This document shows, piece by piece, positions 10,181 to 20,917 of a stretch of DNA of 64,000 nucleotides. The position numbers and the translations under genes are program-made. Position 1 is the first letter of the stretch. Each line of letters begins with the position of its first letter. The stretch is from an uncultured Gammaproteobacteria bacterium (lineage in GTDB: Bacteria > Pseudomonadota > Gammaproteobacteria > GCA-002705445 > GCA-002716945). Location of the stretch: assembly GCA_902628335.1 (NCBI GenBank), contig CACOMO010000004.1, positions 62,001 to 126,000 on the forward strand, given 5' to 3'. The notes beneath the pieces are model-generated. The model did not search any database. It was not told where the DNA came from and saw only the letters and a program-made list of their open reading frames with translations.

Positions 10181-12498
10181 TTTCTTCGTGCTCTAAATCG
10201 TCCTCGACCTTTTCTTTTGGGCGCATTTTTTATCATATCGATGCAAACGCTCTCAATAAGAGTCTTTGGGTCTACATCTTTGGGTACTCTAGCATTAACT
10301 TTTCCGTTTGTTACATATGGGCCGTATGGACCATTTAGTACTTTTATTCCAGATTCTTCGAAAATATTGATCTCTTTGTTGGCATCAATTTCTCTTTTCT
10401 CTTTAATCATTTCTATTGCTTCATTTTCGGTGATTTCAAATATATTTTTTTCCTTAACTGAAACGTTTGTTTTTTTACAGTTCACATAAGGCCCAAATGG
10501 TCCAATATTGATTAGGATGTCTGTACCATCAAAGGTACCTATCTTGCGAGGAAGTTCAAAAAGCATAAGAGCGTCGTCAAGTGTGATAGCATCAATATTT
10601 TTTTTCTGGTGTGGCATCAAGGCTGCCCATTTAGGCTTCTCTTCATCCTCTTTTGTTCCCATCTGTATCGTCGGGCCATACTTTGTAAGTCTTACTGTGA
10701 TTGGTCTTTTAGTTTTGGGATGAAAGCCTAAGTTTTTTAATTCTCTTTGTTCAGAGATATCTACTGTTTCTAGTTTATTTTCTAAATTAGATCTGAATGG
10801 TTCATAAGTACTCTTTATGCAGCTTATTGCATCTTTATCACCGTTTGCTATTTCGTCAAGATTGTCCTCAAGTCGTGCGGTAAATTCAAAATCAACCAGA
10901 TCTTTGCTGAAATGTTTCGTTAGAGTATCACAAACAACTCTAGCAAGTGCCGTTGGTTGGAAATTACTTTTCTCAGGATCTACATAATTACTCTCTAATA
11001 TCTTGGATATTATAGTTACGTAAGTAGATGGCCTACCTATGCCTAATTCCTCTAAAGCTTGAATAAGACTTGCTTGGTTGTATCTGGGTGGAGGTTGTGT
11101 AAATTTTTGCTCTAGGTTTATCGATTTTATATCCAATTCATCACCAGTCTTAATATCCTCTAGAATTCTTTTATTGATTTTATCTTTTTCATCAGTGTCA
11201 GATAAATCATAAATCTCTTTGAAACCATTTTCTTTTAAAAATGATCCAGAATATCTAAACTCATATTCATTACTCAAATCAAACTCTAGTGTAACTTGAT
11301 TATACACCGCATCAGTCATTTGTGATGCTACAGTTCTCTTCCATATCAGATCGTAAAGTTTATATTCTTGTTCCTCAAGGTATTGCTTGACCTTTTCAGG
11401 AGTATTGTTAATTGATGTTGGTCTGATGGCCTCATGTGCCTCTTGTGCATTTTTTACTTTTTTGGAATATTTTCGTTCATCTTGAGATTTAAATTGAGGA
11501 TAATTCTTACTCAGATAATCATCGATATCATTTAGACAATCTTTAGATAAAGTTGTTGAGTCAGTTCTCATGTATGATATGAGTCCTACAACATTATCAC
11601 CACCCAGTTGTAGGCCTTGATATAGTCTTTGTGCAATACTGGAGGTCTGTCTTACAGAGAAACCTAGTGAAGAATATGCAGTTTGTTGTAATGATGCGGT
11701 TGTAAATGGTGCCTTTGGCTTCATTCTTCTATCAGAGGTTTTTGTATTTTTTACAATTATTTTTTTTTGTTTTGACAGAGATTTTTTTATACCTTCTGCC
11801 ATTGTTTGATTTTCTATGTTTGTAATATTTTTTTGTTTAACTTTCTTGCCGTTTATAGATACTAAATCTAAATCGATACAATTTTTATTTTTGCATGCAT
11901 TCAGTGCTACTAACCAATATTCAGTCGGATTATAGTTATCAATTTCTCTCTCTCGTTCGACTATCAACCTCAACGCCGGACTTTGAACCCTACCTCCTCT
12001 AGCAAGTCTACTTACTTTTTTCCAAAGAAATTCTGAAATATCGTATCCCATTAGATAATCAAGGGTTCTTCTGGCAACATAAGCATTCCATAGATCATCT
12101 GAAATTTCTCTTGGATTCTGTATGGCCTCAGAAACTGCTGTTTTGGTTATCTCATTAAAAGCAACTCTATAAGTTTTTTTTCCTTTAAGAATCTTTGCTT
12201 TGTCGAGAATTTCATATATGTGTTTTGATATAGCTTCACCTTCTCTATCCGGATCTGTTGCAAAGTAGACATTTTCAGCTTTTTTTGATGCTTCCTTGAT
12301 ATCTTTCATGACGTCTTTTTTATCTTTTGATATTTTCCAAACAGGTTCGTAATTATTCTCCACATCAATTCCCTTACGTGAGCTTGCCATGAGATCTCTA
12401 ACATGACCAACTGACGCAAGTACTTTAAAGTCTTTACCAAGAAACTTCTCAATAGATTTCACTTTTGTTGGCGATTCTACTATTAACAAATTTTTCAT
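10177..12498 (-). CDS. topA: DNA topoisomerase I (type IA)
   Basis: LLIVESPTKVKSIEKFLG, ATDPDREGEAIS, GLISYMRTDSTTLS, RYNQASLIQALEELGIGRPSTY; Toprim_C-type repeats at the C-terminus. Confidence 0.97.
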   Translation of the reverse strand: MKNLLIVESPTKVKSIEKFLGKDFKVLASVGHVRDLMASSRKGIDVENNYEPVWKISKDKKDVMKDIKEASKKAENVYFATDPDREGEAISKHIYEILDKAKILKGKKTYRVAFNEITKTAVSEAIQNPREISDDLWNAYVARRTLDYLMGYDISEFLWKKVSRLARGGRVQSPALRLIVEREREIDNYNPTEYWLVALNACKNKNCIDLDLVSINGKKVKQKNITNIENQTMAEGIKKSLSKQKKIIVKNTKTSDRRMKPKAPFTTASLQQTAYSSLGFSVRQTSSIAQRLYQGLQLGGDNVVGLISYMRTDSTTLSKDCLNDIDDYLSKNYPQFKSQDERKYSKKVKNAQEAHEAIRPTSINNTPEKVKQYLEEQEYKLYDLIWKRTVASQMTDAVYNQVTLEFDLSNEYEFRYSGSFLKENGFKEIYDLSDTDEKDKINKRILEDIKTGDELDIKSINLEQKFTQPPPRYNQASLIQALEELGIGRPSTYVTIISKILESNYVDPEKSNFQPTALARVVCDTLTKHFSKDLVDFEFTARLEDNLDEIANGDKDAISCIKSTYEPFRSNLENKLETVDISEQRELKNLGFHPKTKRPITVRLTKYGPTIQMGTKEDEEKPKWAALMPHQKKNIDAITLDDALMLFELPRKIGTFDGTDILINIGPFGPYVNCKKTNVSVKEKNIFEITENEAIEMIKEKREIDANKEINIFEESGIKVLNGPYGPYVTNGKVNARVPKDVDPKTLIESVCIDMIKNAPKRKGRGRFRARRK

Positions 12499-12583
12499 TA
12501 TATGTTTGCTATTAAATATATATTTTTTTACTTTATACTATTAAAATGATTACCATTACAATAGATTTTTGATTTTTTTACTA

Positions 12584-13120
12584 ATGAGTACATTTGAAAT
12601 ATTGCACTTCCCTGATTCTAGGCTACGCCAAATTGCTGAAGAAATAACGGTTTTTGATGAAGAATTAGCGACTTTAGCAAATAAAATGCTATCGACAATG
12701 TATGAGTCCAAAGGCATTGGATTAGCTGCGATTCAGGTAAATGTAAAGAAGCGGCTCGTGGTTATTGACGTAAGTGAATCTAGAGATGAGCCGTTGTTTC
12801 TGATTAATCCTGAGATATATGAAAAAAGCAATAAAATCCAATCAGAGGAAGGCTGCTTATCTGTGCCTGGATTTTACGACAAGGTAGAAAGATACAACAA
12901 TATCAAATACAAGAGCATGGATTTCAAAGGTAACTGCAAAGACTATGAAGCTGAGGGTTTATTGGCGGTTTGTATACAGCATGAAATAGATCATTTGAAT
13001 GGGAAACTTTTTGTAGATTATCTCTCTGATTTGAAGAGAGAACGTATAGCAAAAAAAATTCAAAAACTTAGCGCGCAAGGTAAGCTGCCATCTAGAAAAG
13101 ATGTTCCTTACTCAATATAA
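12584..13120 (+). CDS. def: Peptide deformylase
   Basis: GIGLAAIQV, EEGCLSVPG, QHEIDHLNGKLF. Confidence 0.97.
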   Translation: MSTFEILHFPDSRLRQIAEEITVFDEELATLANKMLSTMYESKGIGLAAIQVNVKKRLVVIDVSESRDEPLFLINPEIYEKSNKIQSEEGCLSVPGFYDKVERYNNIKYKSMDFKGNCKDYEAEGLLAVCIQHEIDHLNGKLFVDYLSDLKRERIAKKIQKLSAQGKLPSRKDVPYSI

Positions 13121-13128
13121 AAGAGGAA

Positions 13129-14070
13129 TTGAAATTGAAAATTATCTATTTCGGTAGTCCTGATTATTCATTAATAGTTTTTAAGAGACTCTTAGAAAGT
13201 TCACATGATATAGTAGCAGTAGTTACCCAAGATGCAAAAAGAGGTCGCAGAAACAAGCAAGAGAAGACACCAGTTGGTTTATTCAGTGAATTAAATTCTA
13301 TCGATACGTTCTATCCAAGCGATCTTAATGATGAAGATTTCCATAGAAAATTATATGAGTATGAACCAGACCTGATTATTGTGTATTCATATGGGAAAAT
13401 ATTACCTAAGAAAATCCTTGATATTCCAAAGTTAGACTCAGTAAACATTCATTGTTCAATTTTACCAAGATGGAGAGGAGCATCACCGATTCAAAGGGCA
13501 ATTCAAAATGATGATAGAATAACTGGTGTATCTTTTTTTTCTATGCAAGCTGAATTGGACACTGGAGAGATCTTATACTCTCACACTATAGATCTAGATG
13601 ATTTTCATAATACTAAATCCTTACAAGTCGAATTATCAAATATTGCAGGTAATGTTATTATTGATGTAATAAAAAATTTATCCAGTAATAGTAAAATAGT
13701 TACACAGAAAGAATCTGAAGCTACCTATGCAAAAAAAATTACTAAAGACGAAGCAAAAATATCATGGGGAGATCCATGCAGAGAAATATTCTGTAAAGTT
13801 CGAGCATTTATTGAATGGCCTGTAGCTGAAGCAAAAATATTAGATGAAATTATAAAGATCTACGATATTGATTATGAAATATGCGAACATAATAGTAATG
13901 TTGGTGAGATTATAGGGTTAAGTGCTAATAATTTATCTATCAGGGCGAGTGATGGAGTAATAAAAATTCACAAATTGCAACTTCCTGGAGGTAAACCAAT
14001 TACCGCCAATGATCTAAATAACTCTAATTCTGCTTTCAGTAAAAATATCAAGAGAAATTCAAAAAAATAA
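13129..14070 (+). CDS. fmt: Methionyl-tRNA formyltransferase (TTG start)
   Basis: YFGSPDYSLIVFKRLL, NIHCSILPRWRGASPIQRAI, MQAELDTGEIL. Confidence 0.96.
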   Translation: MKLKIIYFGSPDYSLIVFKRLLESSHDIVAVVTQDAKRGRRNKQEKTPVGLFSELNSIDTFYPSDLNDEDFHRKLYEYEPDLIIVYSYGKILPKKILDIPKLDSVNIHCSILPRWRGASPIQRAIQNDDRITGVSFFSMQAELDTGEILYSHTIDLDDFHNTKSLQVELSNIAGNVIIDVIKNLSSNSKIVTQKESEATYAKKITKDEAKISWGDPCREIFCKVRAFIEWPVAEAKILDEIIKIYDIDYEICEHNSNVGEIIGLSANNLSIRASDGVIKIHKLQLPGGKPITANDLNNSNSAFSKNIKRNSKK

Positions 14071-14141
14071 AGTACTTTTGGTCTTAATTTCTATCTTGTT
14101 TGGTGTAGAATAAAGTCAAATGTTTTTAAACATAACTTAAC

Positions 14142-15512
14142 ATGAAAAAAATTATAGTCTTCGGTGGCGGACAAGTCGGCTCCTCAGTCGCTAAGATATT
14201 ATCTGATGATGGCAATGATATCACGCTTGTAGACGTAGATAAGACTGTTCTCGAAAACTTAAAAGAACAAATAGACATAAAAACAATTCATGGGCTGGCC
14301 TCACACCCATCTATCCAGAGACTTGCTGATGCAGATAATTCAGACATGGTTATAGCTGTGACGGGCAATGATGAGGTGAATATGGCAGCCTGTCATGTAG
14401 CAAAAAACATATTTAATGTCCCTAAAAGAATTGCACGATTAAGAGCTAACGAATATTTGAATAATGAGGATGGCTTCCAAAAGACATTCTTCTCTATAAA
14501 TGACGTCATAAGTCCAAACATTTTAGTTACTGACTATGTTAAAAATATCATAGATCATCCTGGAGCATTTCAAGCTTTTAAATTTGCCTCAGGAAAAGTC
14601 CATGTAATTGCAGCAACAGTGTTATCTAATGGCCCACTTGCTAGAAAAAGATTATCTGAATTTAGAGAGCACCTGCCAAATGTAGATGTGAAAGTTGTCG
14701 CTATATTTCGTGAGAAGAAATATTTGATTCCAGATGATGACACTTTTATCATGCCGGATGATGATGTTCTTTTTATAGCCACTGAGGAAAATATGCGCTT
14801 TATGAGTGAGCTAAGAAAAATAACAGATGAGCCCCATAATGTAATGATAGCAGGTGGAGGCAGAGTAGGATCAGCTTTAGCTAAAAAATTAGAAGATACA
14901 TATAATCTTAAACTTATTGAGAAAGACAGATTGGTGGCTAAGAACATTTCAGAGAATCTCTCCTCAACAGTCGTTTTAAATAATGATATTGCAGACGAGA
15001 CGATGTTGAAAAATGAAAATATTAATGATGTTGATTATTTTTGTGCAGTGACTAGTGATGATCAAGCAAACATATTGTCCGCAAAACTTGCTAAAGACAT
15101 GGGAGCCGGAAAGACCATAGCTATAGTAAATAAATCATCATATAGGAATTTAGTCTCAAAAGAAATAGATGTAGTTGTCTCACCAGAGGATGTCACAATA
15201 GGATCACTATTAGCATCAGTTAGAACAAGTGATATTGTTAGTGTAAATAGAATTGGTGATGTGGATGGTGAAGTTATGGAAATCATTGCTCATGGTGATA
15301 AGAAAACTTCTAACCTTGTAGGGAATAAAATATCGCATCTTGAATTACCTAAATCTATTATAATCGGTGCTGTAGTAAGGGATAATAATGTGATACTAGC
15401 TAATGAAGATATAGAAATCCGAGACGAAGATCACATAATTATTTTTGCTTTTGATAAGAAAGAACTCCCAACTATTGAAAAACTTTTCCAGGTAAACGTA
15501 GGCTTTTTTTAA
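14142..15512 (+). CDS. trkA: Trk potassium uptake regulatory subunit TrkA
   Basis: Two Rossmann nucleotide-binding modules (FGGGQVGSSVAKIL; IAGGGRVGSALAKKL) with TrkA_C domains; followed by trkH. Confidence 0.96.
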   Translation: MKKIIVFGGGQVGSSVAKILSDDGNDITLVDVDKTVLENLKEQIDIKTIHGLASHPSIQRLADADNSDMVIAVTGNDEVNMAACHVAKNIFNVPKRIARLRANEYLNNEDGFQKTFFSINDVISPNILVTDYVKNIIDHPGAFQAFKFASGKVHVIAATVLSNGPLARKRLSEFREHLPNVDVKVVAIFREKKYLIPDDDTFIMPDDDVLFIATEENMRFMSELRKITDEPHNVMIAGGGRVGSALAKKLEDTYNLKLIEKDRLVAKNISENLSSTVVLNNDIADETMLKNENINDVDYFCAVTSDDQANILSAKLAKDMGAGKTIAIVNKSSYRNLVSKEIDVVVSPEDVTIGSLLASVRTSDIVSVNRIGDVDGEVMEIIAHGDKKTSNLVGNKISHLELPKSIIIGAVVRDNNVILANEDIEIRDEDHIIIFAFDKKELPTIEKLFQVNVGFF

Positions 15513-15515
15513 AAA

Positions 15516-16964
15516 ATGAATTACGCGTTAATACAAAAAACTTTAGGTATGATGACATTAGTTTTTGCGACCATTCTCTTTATCCCATTTATTACCTCAA
15601 TATCTTATAATGATGGAAACATTTTATCTTTTATTTATTCTTTTATCATAATCTTTGCTATTGGGAGCCTTTTGTTTTTTCCTAATATGAAGAATAGTTT
15701 TAATTCAAATATGAAAATTAAAGAGGGGTTTCTTATAGTCGTTCTATTTTGGTTTCTGCTGAGTTTTTTTGGGAGCTTTCCTTTTATGTTTGATAATAAT
15801 TTATCCATGAGTTTTACAGATGCTTTCTTTGAGTCTGTTTCTGGGTGGACTACTACCGGCGCAACAATCATTACTAATTTGGACGATCTTTCGCCCTCGA
15901 TCTTAATTTATCGTCAGCTTTTGCAATGGTTAGGTGGTATGGGGATTGTTGTCTTGGCACTTGCTGTTTTACCTATGTTGGGTGTTGGTGGTATGCAACT
16001 ATATAAAGCAGAGTCTGGTGGACCAATAAAAGATAATAAAATTTCTCCTAGAATAGCTGAAACTGCCCAGAATCTCTGGAAGGTCTATCTTGGCTTAACC
16101 ATTATATGTGCTGGAGCATACTACGTTGCTGGTATGAGCTTATTTGATGCTGTTGCACACAGTTTTTCAACGATTGCAATTGGTGGTTTCTCAACTCATA
16201 GTCAGAGTATCGCATATTTCAATAGCATGAAAATAGAAATTGTTTGCATGATATTTATGTTTTTATCTGCATTAAATTTTATACTGCATTTTCACTCGTT
16301 AAAAAGTCGAAGTTTAAAAATATACTTTAAGGATGTTGAATTTAGATTATATCTGCTATTAATTATATCATCATCAATTCTATTACTTATCTACTCATCT
16401 TTGATGTATGGGAATCAAATCTCTAGTATGAGCATCCTATTTCAGGTGGTCTCATTTATTACTACCTCTGGTTTCATTTCAACTTCTTATGAAACTTGGC
16501 CAGTATCCATTATTAGTGTACTTATTTTTTTAAGTTTTTTGGGTGCGTGTGCTGGGTCTACTGGTGGTGGTATTAAAATTATTAGAGTTCTATTTATTAT
16601 TAAAGAGCTTAAAAGAGGATTAATAAAAATTATTCATCCAACCGCTGAAGTACCGATTAAGATTAATGACCATGCGATTAGTGAGAACGTCTCAATTAAT
16701 ATCTTATTATTTTTTATTTTCTACTTGATATCATATGTTTTTCTATCATTAGCACTTTTATTTACGGGACTTGACGCAACAACAGCATTCTCATCTATAG
16801 CAGCATGCTTAAATAATTTAGGCCCAGGGGCAGGAAGTGTTATAGATAATTATAGCTCTGTTAACACAATATCCAAATACATTCTCTCATTTACAATGTT
16901 ACTTGGCAGACTTGAGATCTACACGTTACTCATTATAATGACCCCGTACTTTTGGAAATACTAG
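15516..16964 (+). CDS. trkH: Trk potassium uptake transmembrane subunit TrkH
   Basis: Multi-pass protein with selectivity-loop motifs SGWTTTGATI, TIAIGGFSTH, CAGSTGGGIKIIR. Confidence 0.95.
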   Translation: MNYALIQKTLGMMTLVFATILFIPFITSISYNDGNILSFIYSFIIIFAIGSLLFFPNMKNSFNSNMKIKEGFLIVVLFWFLLSFFGSFPFMFDNNLSMSFTDAFFESVSGWTTTGATIITNLDDLSPSILIYRQLLQWLGGMGIVVLALAVLPMLGVGGMQLYKAESGGPIKDNKISPRIAETAQNLWKVYLGLTIICAGAYYVAGMSLFDAVAHSFSTIAIGGFSTHSQSIAYFNSMKIEIVCMIFMFLSALNFILHFHSLKSRSLKIYFKDVEFRLYLLLIISSSILLLIYSSLMYGNQISSMSILFQVVSFITTSGFISTSYETWPVSIISVLIFLSFLGACAGSTGGGIKIIRVLFIIKELKRGLIKIIHPTAEVPIKINDHAISENVSINILLFFIFYLISYVFLSLALLFTGLDATTAFSSIAACLNNLGPGAGSVIDNYSSVNTISKYILSFTMLLGRLEIYTLLIIMTPYFWKY

Positions 16965-16970
16965 ATTCAT

Positions 16971-17948
16971 ATGAGTAAAGACAAACCATTTTGTTCTATT
17001 AACAATATGCTTGATATAAAGTCCTCCGAGGCAGAGAGATTTACAACGGATTATCTTTACCCCCGTTATTGGCTAACGTGGATAGTACTAATTTTATCTT
17101 TTTTTATTAATATTATGCCAGACTCATTCCGAATTCTTTTTGGGAGTAAAGTAGGAGATTTACTTTATAGAACCAATGCGAAAAGAAGGCGTATTGCCAA
17201 AAGTAATTTGTCTTTGTGTTTCAAAAACAAATCTGAAAAAGAAATAAATGTTATCACTAGAGAATATTTTCGTAATTTAGGTAGATCATTTCTTGATATG
17301 TCTATTTTATGGTGGCGCAGTAGTGATTCACTTAGGAAATCTTGTCATATAGAAAATATCAATTTACTCCAAAATTCTCTTGATAAGGGGAAAGGAGTTA
17401 TTCTCTTAGCTGTTCACTCAACATCACTAGATTTTGGAGGAAGGTCTATATCTAATTATCCAGTTATTAGCATGTATAAGCCTTTTAGAAATAAGTTTAT
17501 CAATTGGTTAATAGGAAGGTCTCGATGTAAAAATGATGATAATGCAGTCATATTTTCTAGAGATAATTTCCCATTTAAAACTTTAGTAAAGATTCTAAAA
17601 AAACCTAATATTTTTTACTACATTGGAGATGAAGATCTTAGTTTGAGAGAGTCAGAGTTTGCTAATTTCTTTGATGACAGGAAAGCAACATTATTAACAA
17701 TAAGAAAGATTGCTCAGCTTACAGATTGTACGATTATACCATGTATAAACATCTATGATAAAACCACTGGGAAGTACGTTACATACTTGGATGAGCCAGT
17801 AACAGATTTTCCGTCAGACTCCCCTAGTAAAGATGCTCGCACAATCAATCTGTGTTTTGAGAGATCAATATCAAGAAAAGTTGATCAATATATGTGGAGT
17901 TTGAGAATCTTTCAAAATAGAGAGAAAGGAAAAAATTATCCATACTAA
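16971..17948 (+). CDS. Lysophospholipid/lipid A biosynthesis acyltransferase (LpxL/HtrB-type)
   Basis: RRRIAKSNLSLCF, GVILLAVHSTSLDFGGRSI, YKPFRNKFINW, GDEDLS. Confidence 0.85.
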   Translation: MSKDKPFCSINNMLDIKSSEAERFTTDYLYPRYWLTWIVLILSFFINIMPDSFRILFGSKVGDLLYRTNAKRRRIAKSNLSLCFKNKSEKEINVITREYFRNLGRSFLDMSILWWRSSDSLRKSCHIENINLLQNSLDKGKGVILLAVHSTSLDFGGRSISNYPVISMYKPFRNKFINWLIGRSRCKNDDNAVIFSRDNFPFKTLVKILKKPNIFYYIGDEDLSLRESEFANFFDDRKATLLTIRKIAQLTDCTIIPCINIYDKTTGKYVTYLDEPVTDFPSDSPSKDARTINLCFERSISRKVDQYMWSLRIFQNREKGKNYPY

Positions 17949-18005
17949 AGAAATATTTATTACTACGATCTATTTTTTGTATTTATAATAGCTTAAAATA
18001 TACTC

Positions 18006-18947
18006 GTGGAACTATTTGACCCAATTAAACCTTTCTCCGAATTTTCTTTTGATACTGGTGATGGCCATGCACTATATGTTGAAATCTCTGGTAATAAAAA
18101 TGGAATTCCTGTAATTTTCCTTCACGGTGGGCCTGGAGCAGGGAGTAATGAAATCTACAGGAGATACTTTAATCCTAAAAAATACAAAATAATTTTATTT
18201 GATCAACGTGGTTGTGGGAAATCCACTCCATTTGGTTCATGTGATAATAATACCACTGATCACTTGATTGATGACATAAAAAAGATTCTTCATCATCTAA
18301 GTATTCCAGAGGTAATAATTTATGGTGGTTCATGGGGATCAACATTGGCATTACTGTTCGCTCAAAAGTATCCTGAAACAGTTAAATCACTGGTCCTTAG
18401 AGGAATATTCCTTTGTCGTGAATTAGATATACAATGGTTTTACCAAAAAGGAGCAGATTCAATATTTCCTGATTACTGGAGACTATTTGTTAAAGACATT
18501 CCTCAAGAAGAGATGTGTGACATGTTGACTGCCTTTCACAAACGAATTCACTCCGAAGAATTAGAGGTATCTAATCAATTTTGTAAGCAGTGGTCCATTT
18601 GGGAAGGTCATTGTTCAACGTTACTACCTACTAAAAAAGTTGTAGAACAATTTGATAAATGTGCAGTATCACTTGCTAAAATTGAGACTCATTTTTTCAA
18701 AAATAACTGTTTTATAGAAGAGAATCAGATAATTAAAAATATAGACAGGATTAAACACATCAAATGTTTTATAGTGCATGGTCGGTATGATATTGTGTGT
18801 CCATTTAATCAGGCCTTCGATTTGCACAATTGTTACGATAATTCTGAACTGAATATAATAAATGATGCTGGACATTCACTCCTAGAACCTGGCATCACTA
18901 GAAAGATTCTTGAAATTTTTGAGGAGCCGTCTAATTTTGATCATTAG
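18006..18947 (+). CDS. pip: Prolyl aminopeptidase (proline iminopeptidase), GTG start
   Basis: LHGGPGAGSNEIYRRYFNPKKYKIILFDQRGCGKSTPFG; nucleophile GGSWGSTLAL. Confidence 0.92.
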   Translation: MELFDPIKPFSEFSFDTGDGHALYVEISGNKNGIPVIFLHGGPGAGSNEIYRRYFNPKKYKIILFDQRGCGKSTPFGSCDNNTTDHLIDDIKKILHHLSIPEVIIYGGSWGSTLALLFAQKYPETVKSLVLRGIFLCRELDIQWFYQKGADSIFPDYWRLFVKDIPQEEMCDMLTAFHKRIHSEELEVSNQFCKQWSIWEGHCSTLLPTKKVVEQFDKCAVSLAKIETHFFKNNCFIEENQIIKNIDRIKHIKCFIVHGRYDIVCPFNQAFDLHNCYDNSELNIINDAGHSLLEPGITRKILEIFEEPSNFDH

Positions 18948-19683
18948 GTTTATTTTGTTGTCATTTTTTTTATACTCTTGCACAAAAGAAATCGTTCCAA
19001 ACTATTTAAGAGAATCAAATATCAATGAACAGTTTGTTCAAGAACAGTTTGACTCAGACATTATAAATATTCGACTAGATGACAATAAAACTTTCGTAAT
19101 GCTACAAAATGTCGAGAGTACTAACACGGCACCTATACTCTTGCTTCATGGAAGAGGTCTTTATCCCAATGAACCACTCGTGATGAATCCAATTAGAGAA
19201 GGCTTAGAGTCTGAATATAATATATTCTCTATACAGCTTCCTGTATTGGATAAAGGTGCTACATATTATGATTATAAAAAAATATTTACCTATTCAAACG
19301 AGAGAATATTAAAAGTATTAGAAAAAATATATTCTGAACACGGTAAAGTTATTATCATAGCGCATAGTTGTGGCGCGCATATGTTGGGCTCATATTTAGA
19401 TAGCAAAGGAAGTTTATATCTTGATTCAGTTGTTCTTTTAGGAGCAGGAGCAGTAGATAAAGATCAAACAGCAGATTTTTTTGACTACAGCTCATTAGGC
19501 ATAAAATTATTAAATGTCTACGGAGAGTTTGATCATAATTCTGTTGTTCAGCACAATAGCTATCTCATGTCTTTAGAGTCAGAGAATATTACTCACATTA
19601 TGATTAGTGATGCTGATCATTATTATAGGGATCAAAGTGAATCTGTTCTATTAATTCTAAAAAAATGGCTTATATCACGCTAA
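18910..19683 (+). CDS. Putative lipoprotein with alpha/beta-hydrolase fold (DUF3530-like)
   Basis: N-terminal hydrophobic segment with lipobox-like FFLYSC; LLHGRG, IIAHSCGAHML; start codon uncertain. Confidence 0.6.
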   Translation: MKFLRSRLILIIRFILLSFFLYSCTKEIVPNYLRESNINEQFVQEQFDSDIINIRLDDNKTFVMLQNVESTNTAPILLLHGRGLYPNEPLVMNPIREGLESEYNIFSIQLPVLDKGATYYDYKKIFTYSNERILKVLEKIYSEHGKVIIIAHSCGAHMLGSYLDSKGSLYLDSVVLLGAGAVDKDQTADFFDYSSLGIKLLNVYGEFDHNSVVQHNSYLMSLESENITHIMISDADHYYRDQSESVLLILKKWLISR

Positions 19684-19700
19684 TATGTTATAGATAGCAT

Positions 19701-20294
19701 ATGAAAAATCGTGAAGCTAATGTTGAGAGGAATACTAAAGAAACTCAAATCGTTGCTAGTGTGGATCTAGATGGAAATGGCGTTGCAGACCTCAAGGCCG
19801 ATCTTCCTTTTCTCGAGCACATGTTAGAACAAGTTGCAAGACATGGAATGATGGATCTCAAGATTCATGCTAGAGGTGATCTTCAAATTGATGCTCACCA
19901 CACAGTTGAGGATATAGGCATCGTTCTCGGTCAAGTGATTGATAAGGCATTAGGTGAAAAACTTGGAATAAATAGGTTTGGTTCTTCTTATGTTCCATTA
20001 GATGAATCTTTGTCGAGAGTAGTTTTAGACTTCTCTGGGAGGCCGGGTTTACAGTACAATGTATCTTACCCGAGATCACGAGTCGGTGAATTTGATGTAG
20101 ATTTGCTTCAGGAATTTTTCCACGGTTTCGTAAATCATGCGAAGGCTACAGTCCATATTGACAATCTAAGGGGTGCTAATTCACACCATATTGCTGAAAC
20201 AATTTTCAAGGCGTTTGGAAAGGCGTTAAAGGTTGCAGTAGCACTTGACCCAAGAAACTTAAATAAAATACCATCAACGAAAGAAAAGCTTTAA
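19701..20294 (+). CDS. hisB: Imidazoleglycerol-phosphate dehydratase
   Basis: [48 protein letters not shown]. Confidence 0.98.
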   Translation: MKNREANVERNTKETQIVASVDLDGNGVADLKADLPFLEHMLEQVARHGMMDLKIHARGDLQIDAHHTVEDIGIVLGQVIDKALGEKLGINRFGSSYVPLDESLSRVVLDFSGRPGLQYNVSYPRSRVGEFDVDLLQEFFHGFVNHAKATVHIDNLRGANSHHIAETIFKAFGKALKVAVALDPRNLNKIPSTKEKL

Positions 20295-20917
20295 TGTCAA
20301 AAATTTCTGTTATTGATTATGGCATGGGTAATATTCACAGTGTAGCTAAAGCACTTCAAAAAGTATGTGGGAAAGAACACAAAGTGGTGATATCAAACTC
20401 AATCAAGGAAATTAAATCAAGTGATAAAATAGTATTTCCAGGACAAGGTGCTGCTAGGCTATGTATGGATAACTTACGAAATAAATTTAATTTGGTTGAA
20501 TTTAGAGAATTAATCTCTCAAAAGCCTTTTCTTGGAATTTGTATGGGTTTACAGATTCTAATGACATTTAGCGAGGAGGATAATACTGAGTGCCTTGATA
20601 TATTCAATGGACGTGTTGAACAAATACAATCATCAAATGGCCAGATCAAATTACCTCACATGGGTTGGAGTAAGGTAAACTTTACAAAAGATCATTCTTT
20701 GAGGGATCAAATTGGAAATGATTCATTTTTTTACTTTGTGCATAGCTATTATGTTTCTACTCCATCGCGTGAAGATATTATGTCTTTTACAGAATATGGT
20801 TGTAAATTTATATCCTCATTACAGAAAGATAATATATTAGCCGTTCAATTTCATCCTGAAAAAAGTTCCACAGCTGGCCTGAAATTATTAAGTAACTTTA
20901 TTAACTGGAGGGTATGA
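20294..20917 (+). CDS. hisH: Imidazole glycerol phosphate synthase, glutaminase subunit
   Basis: IDYGMGNIHSVAKAL, FLGICMGLQIL, VQFHPEKS. Confidence 0.97.
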   Translation: MSKISVIDYGMGNIHSVAKALQKVCGKEHKVVISNSIKEIKSSDKIVFPGQGAARLCMDNLRNKFNLVEFRELISQKPFLGICMGLQILMTFSEEDNTECLDIFNGRVEQIQSSNGQIKLPHMGWSKVNFTKDHSLRDQIGNDSFFYFVHSYYVSTPSREDIMSFTEYGCKFISSLQKDNILAVQFHPEKSSTAGLKLLSNFINWRV

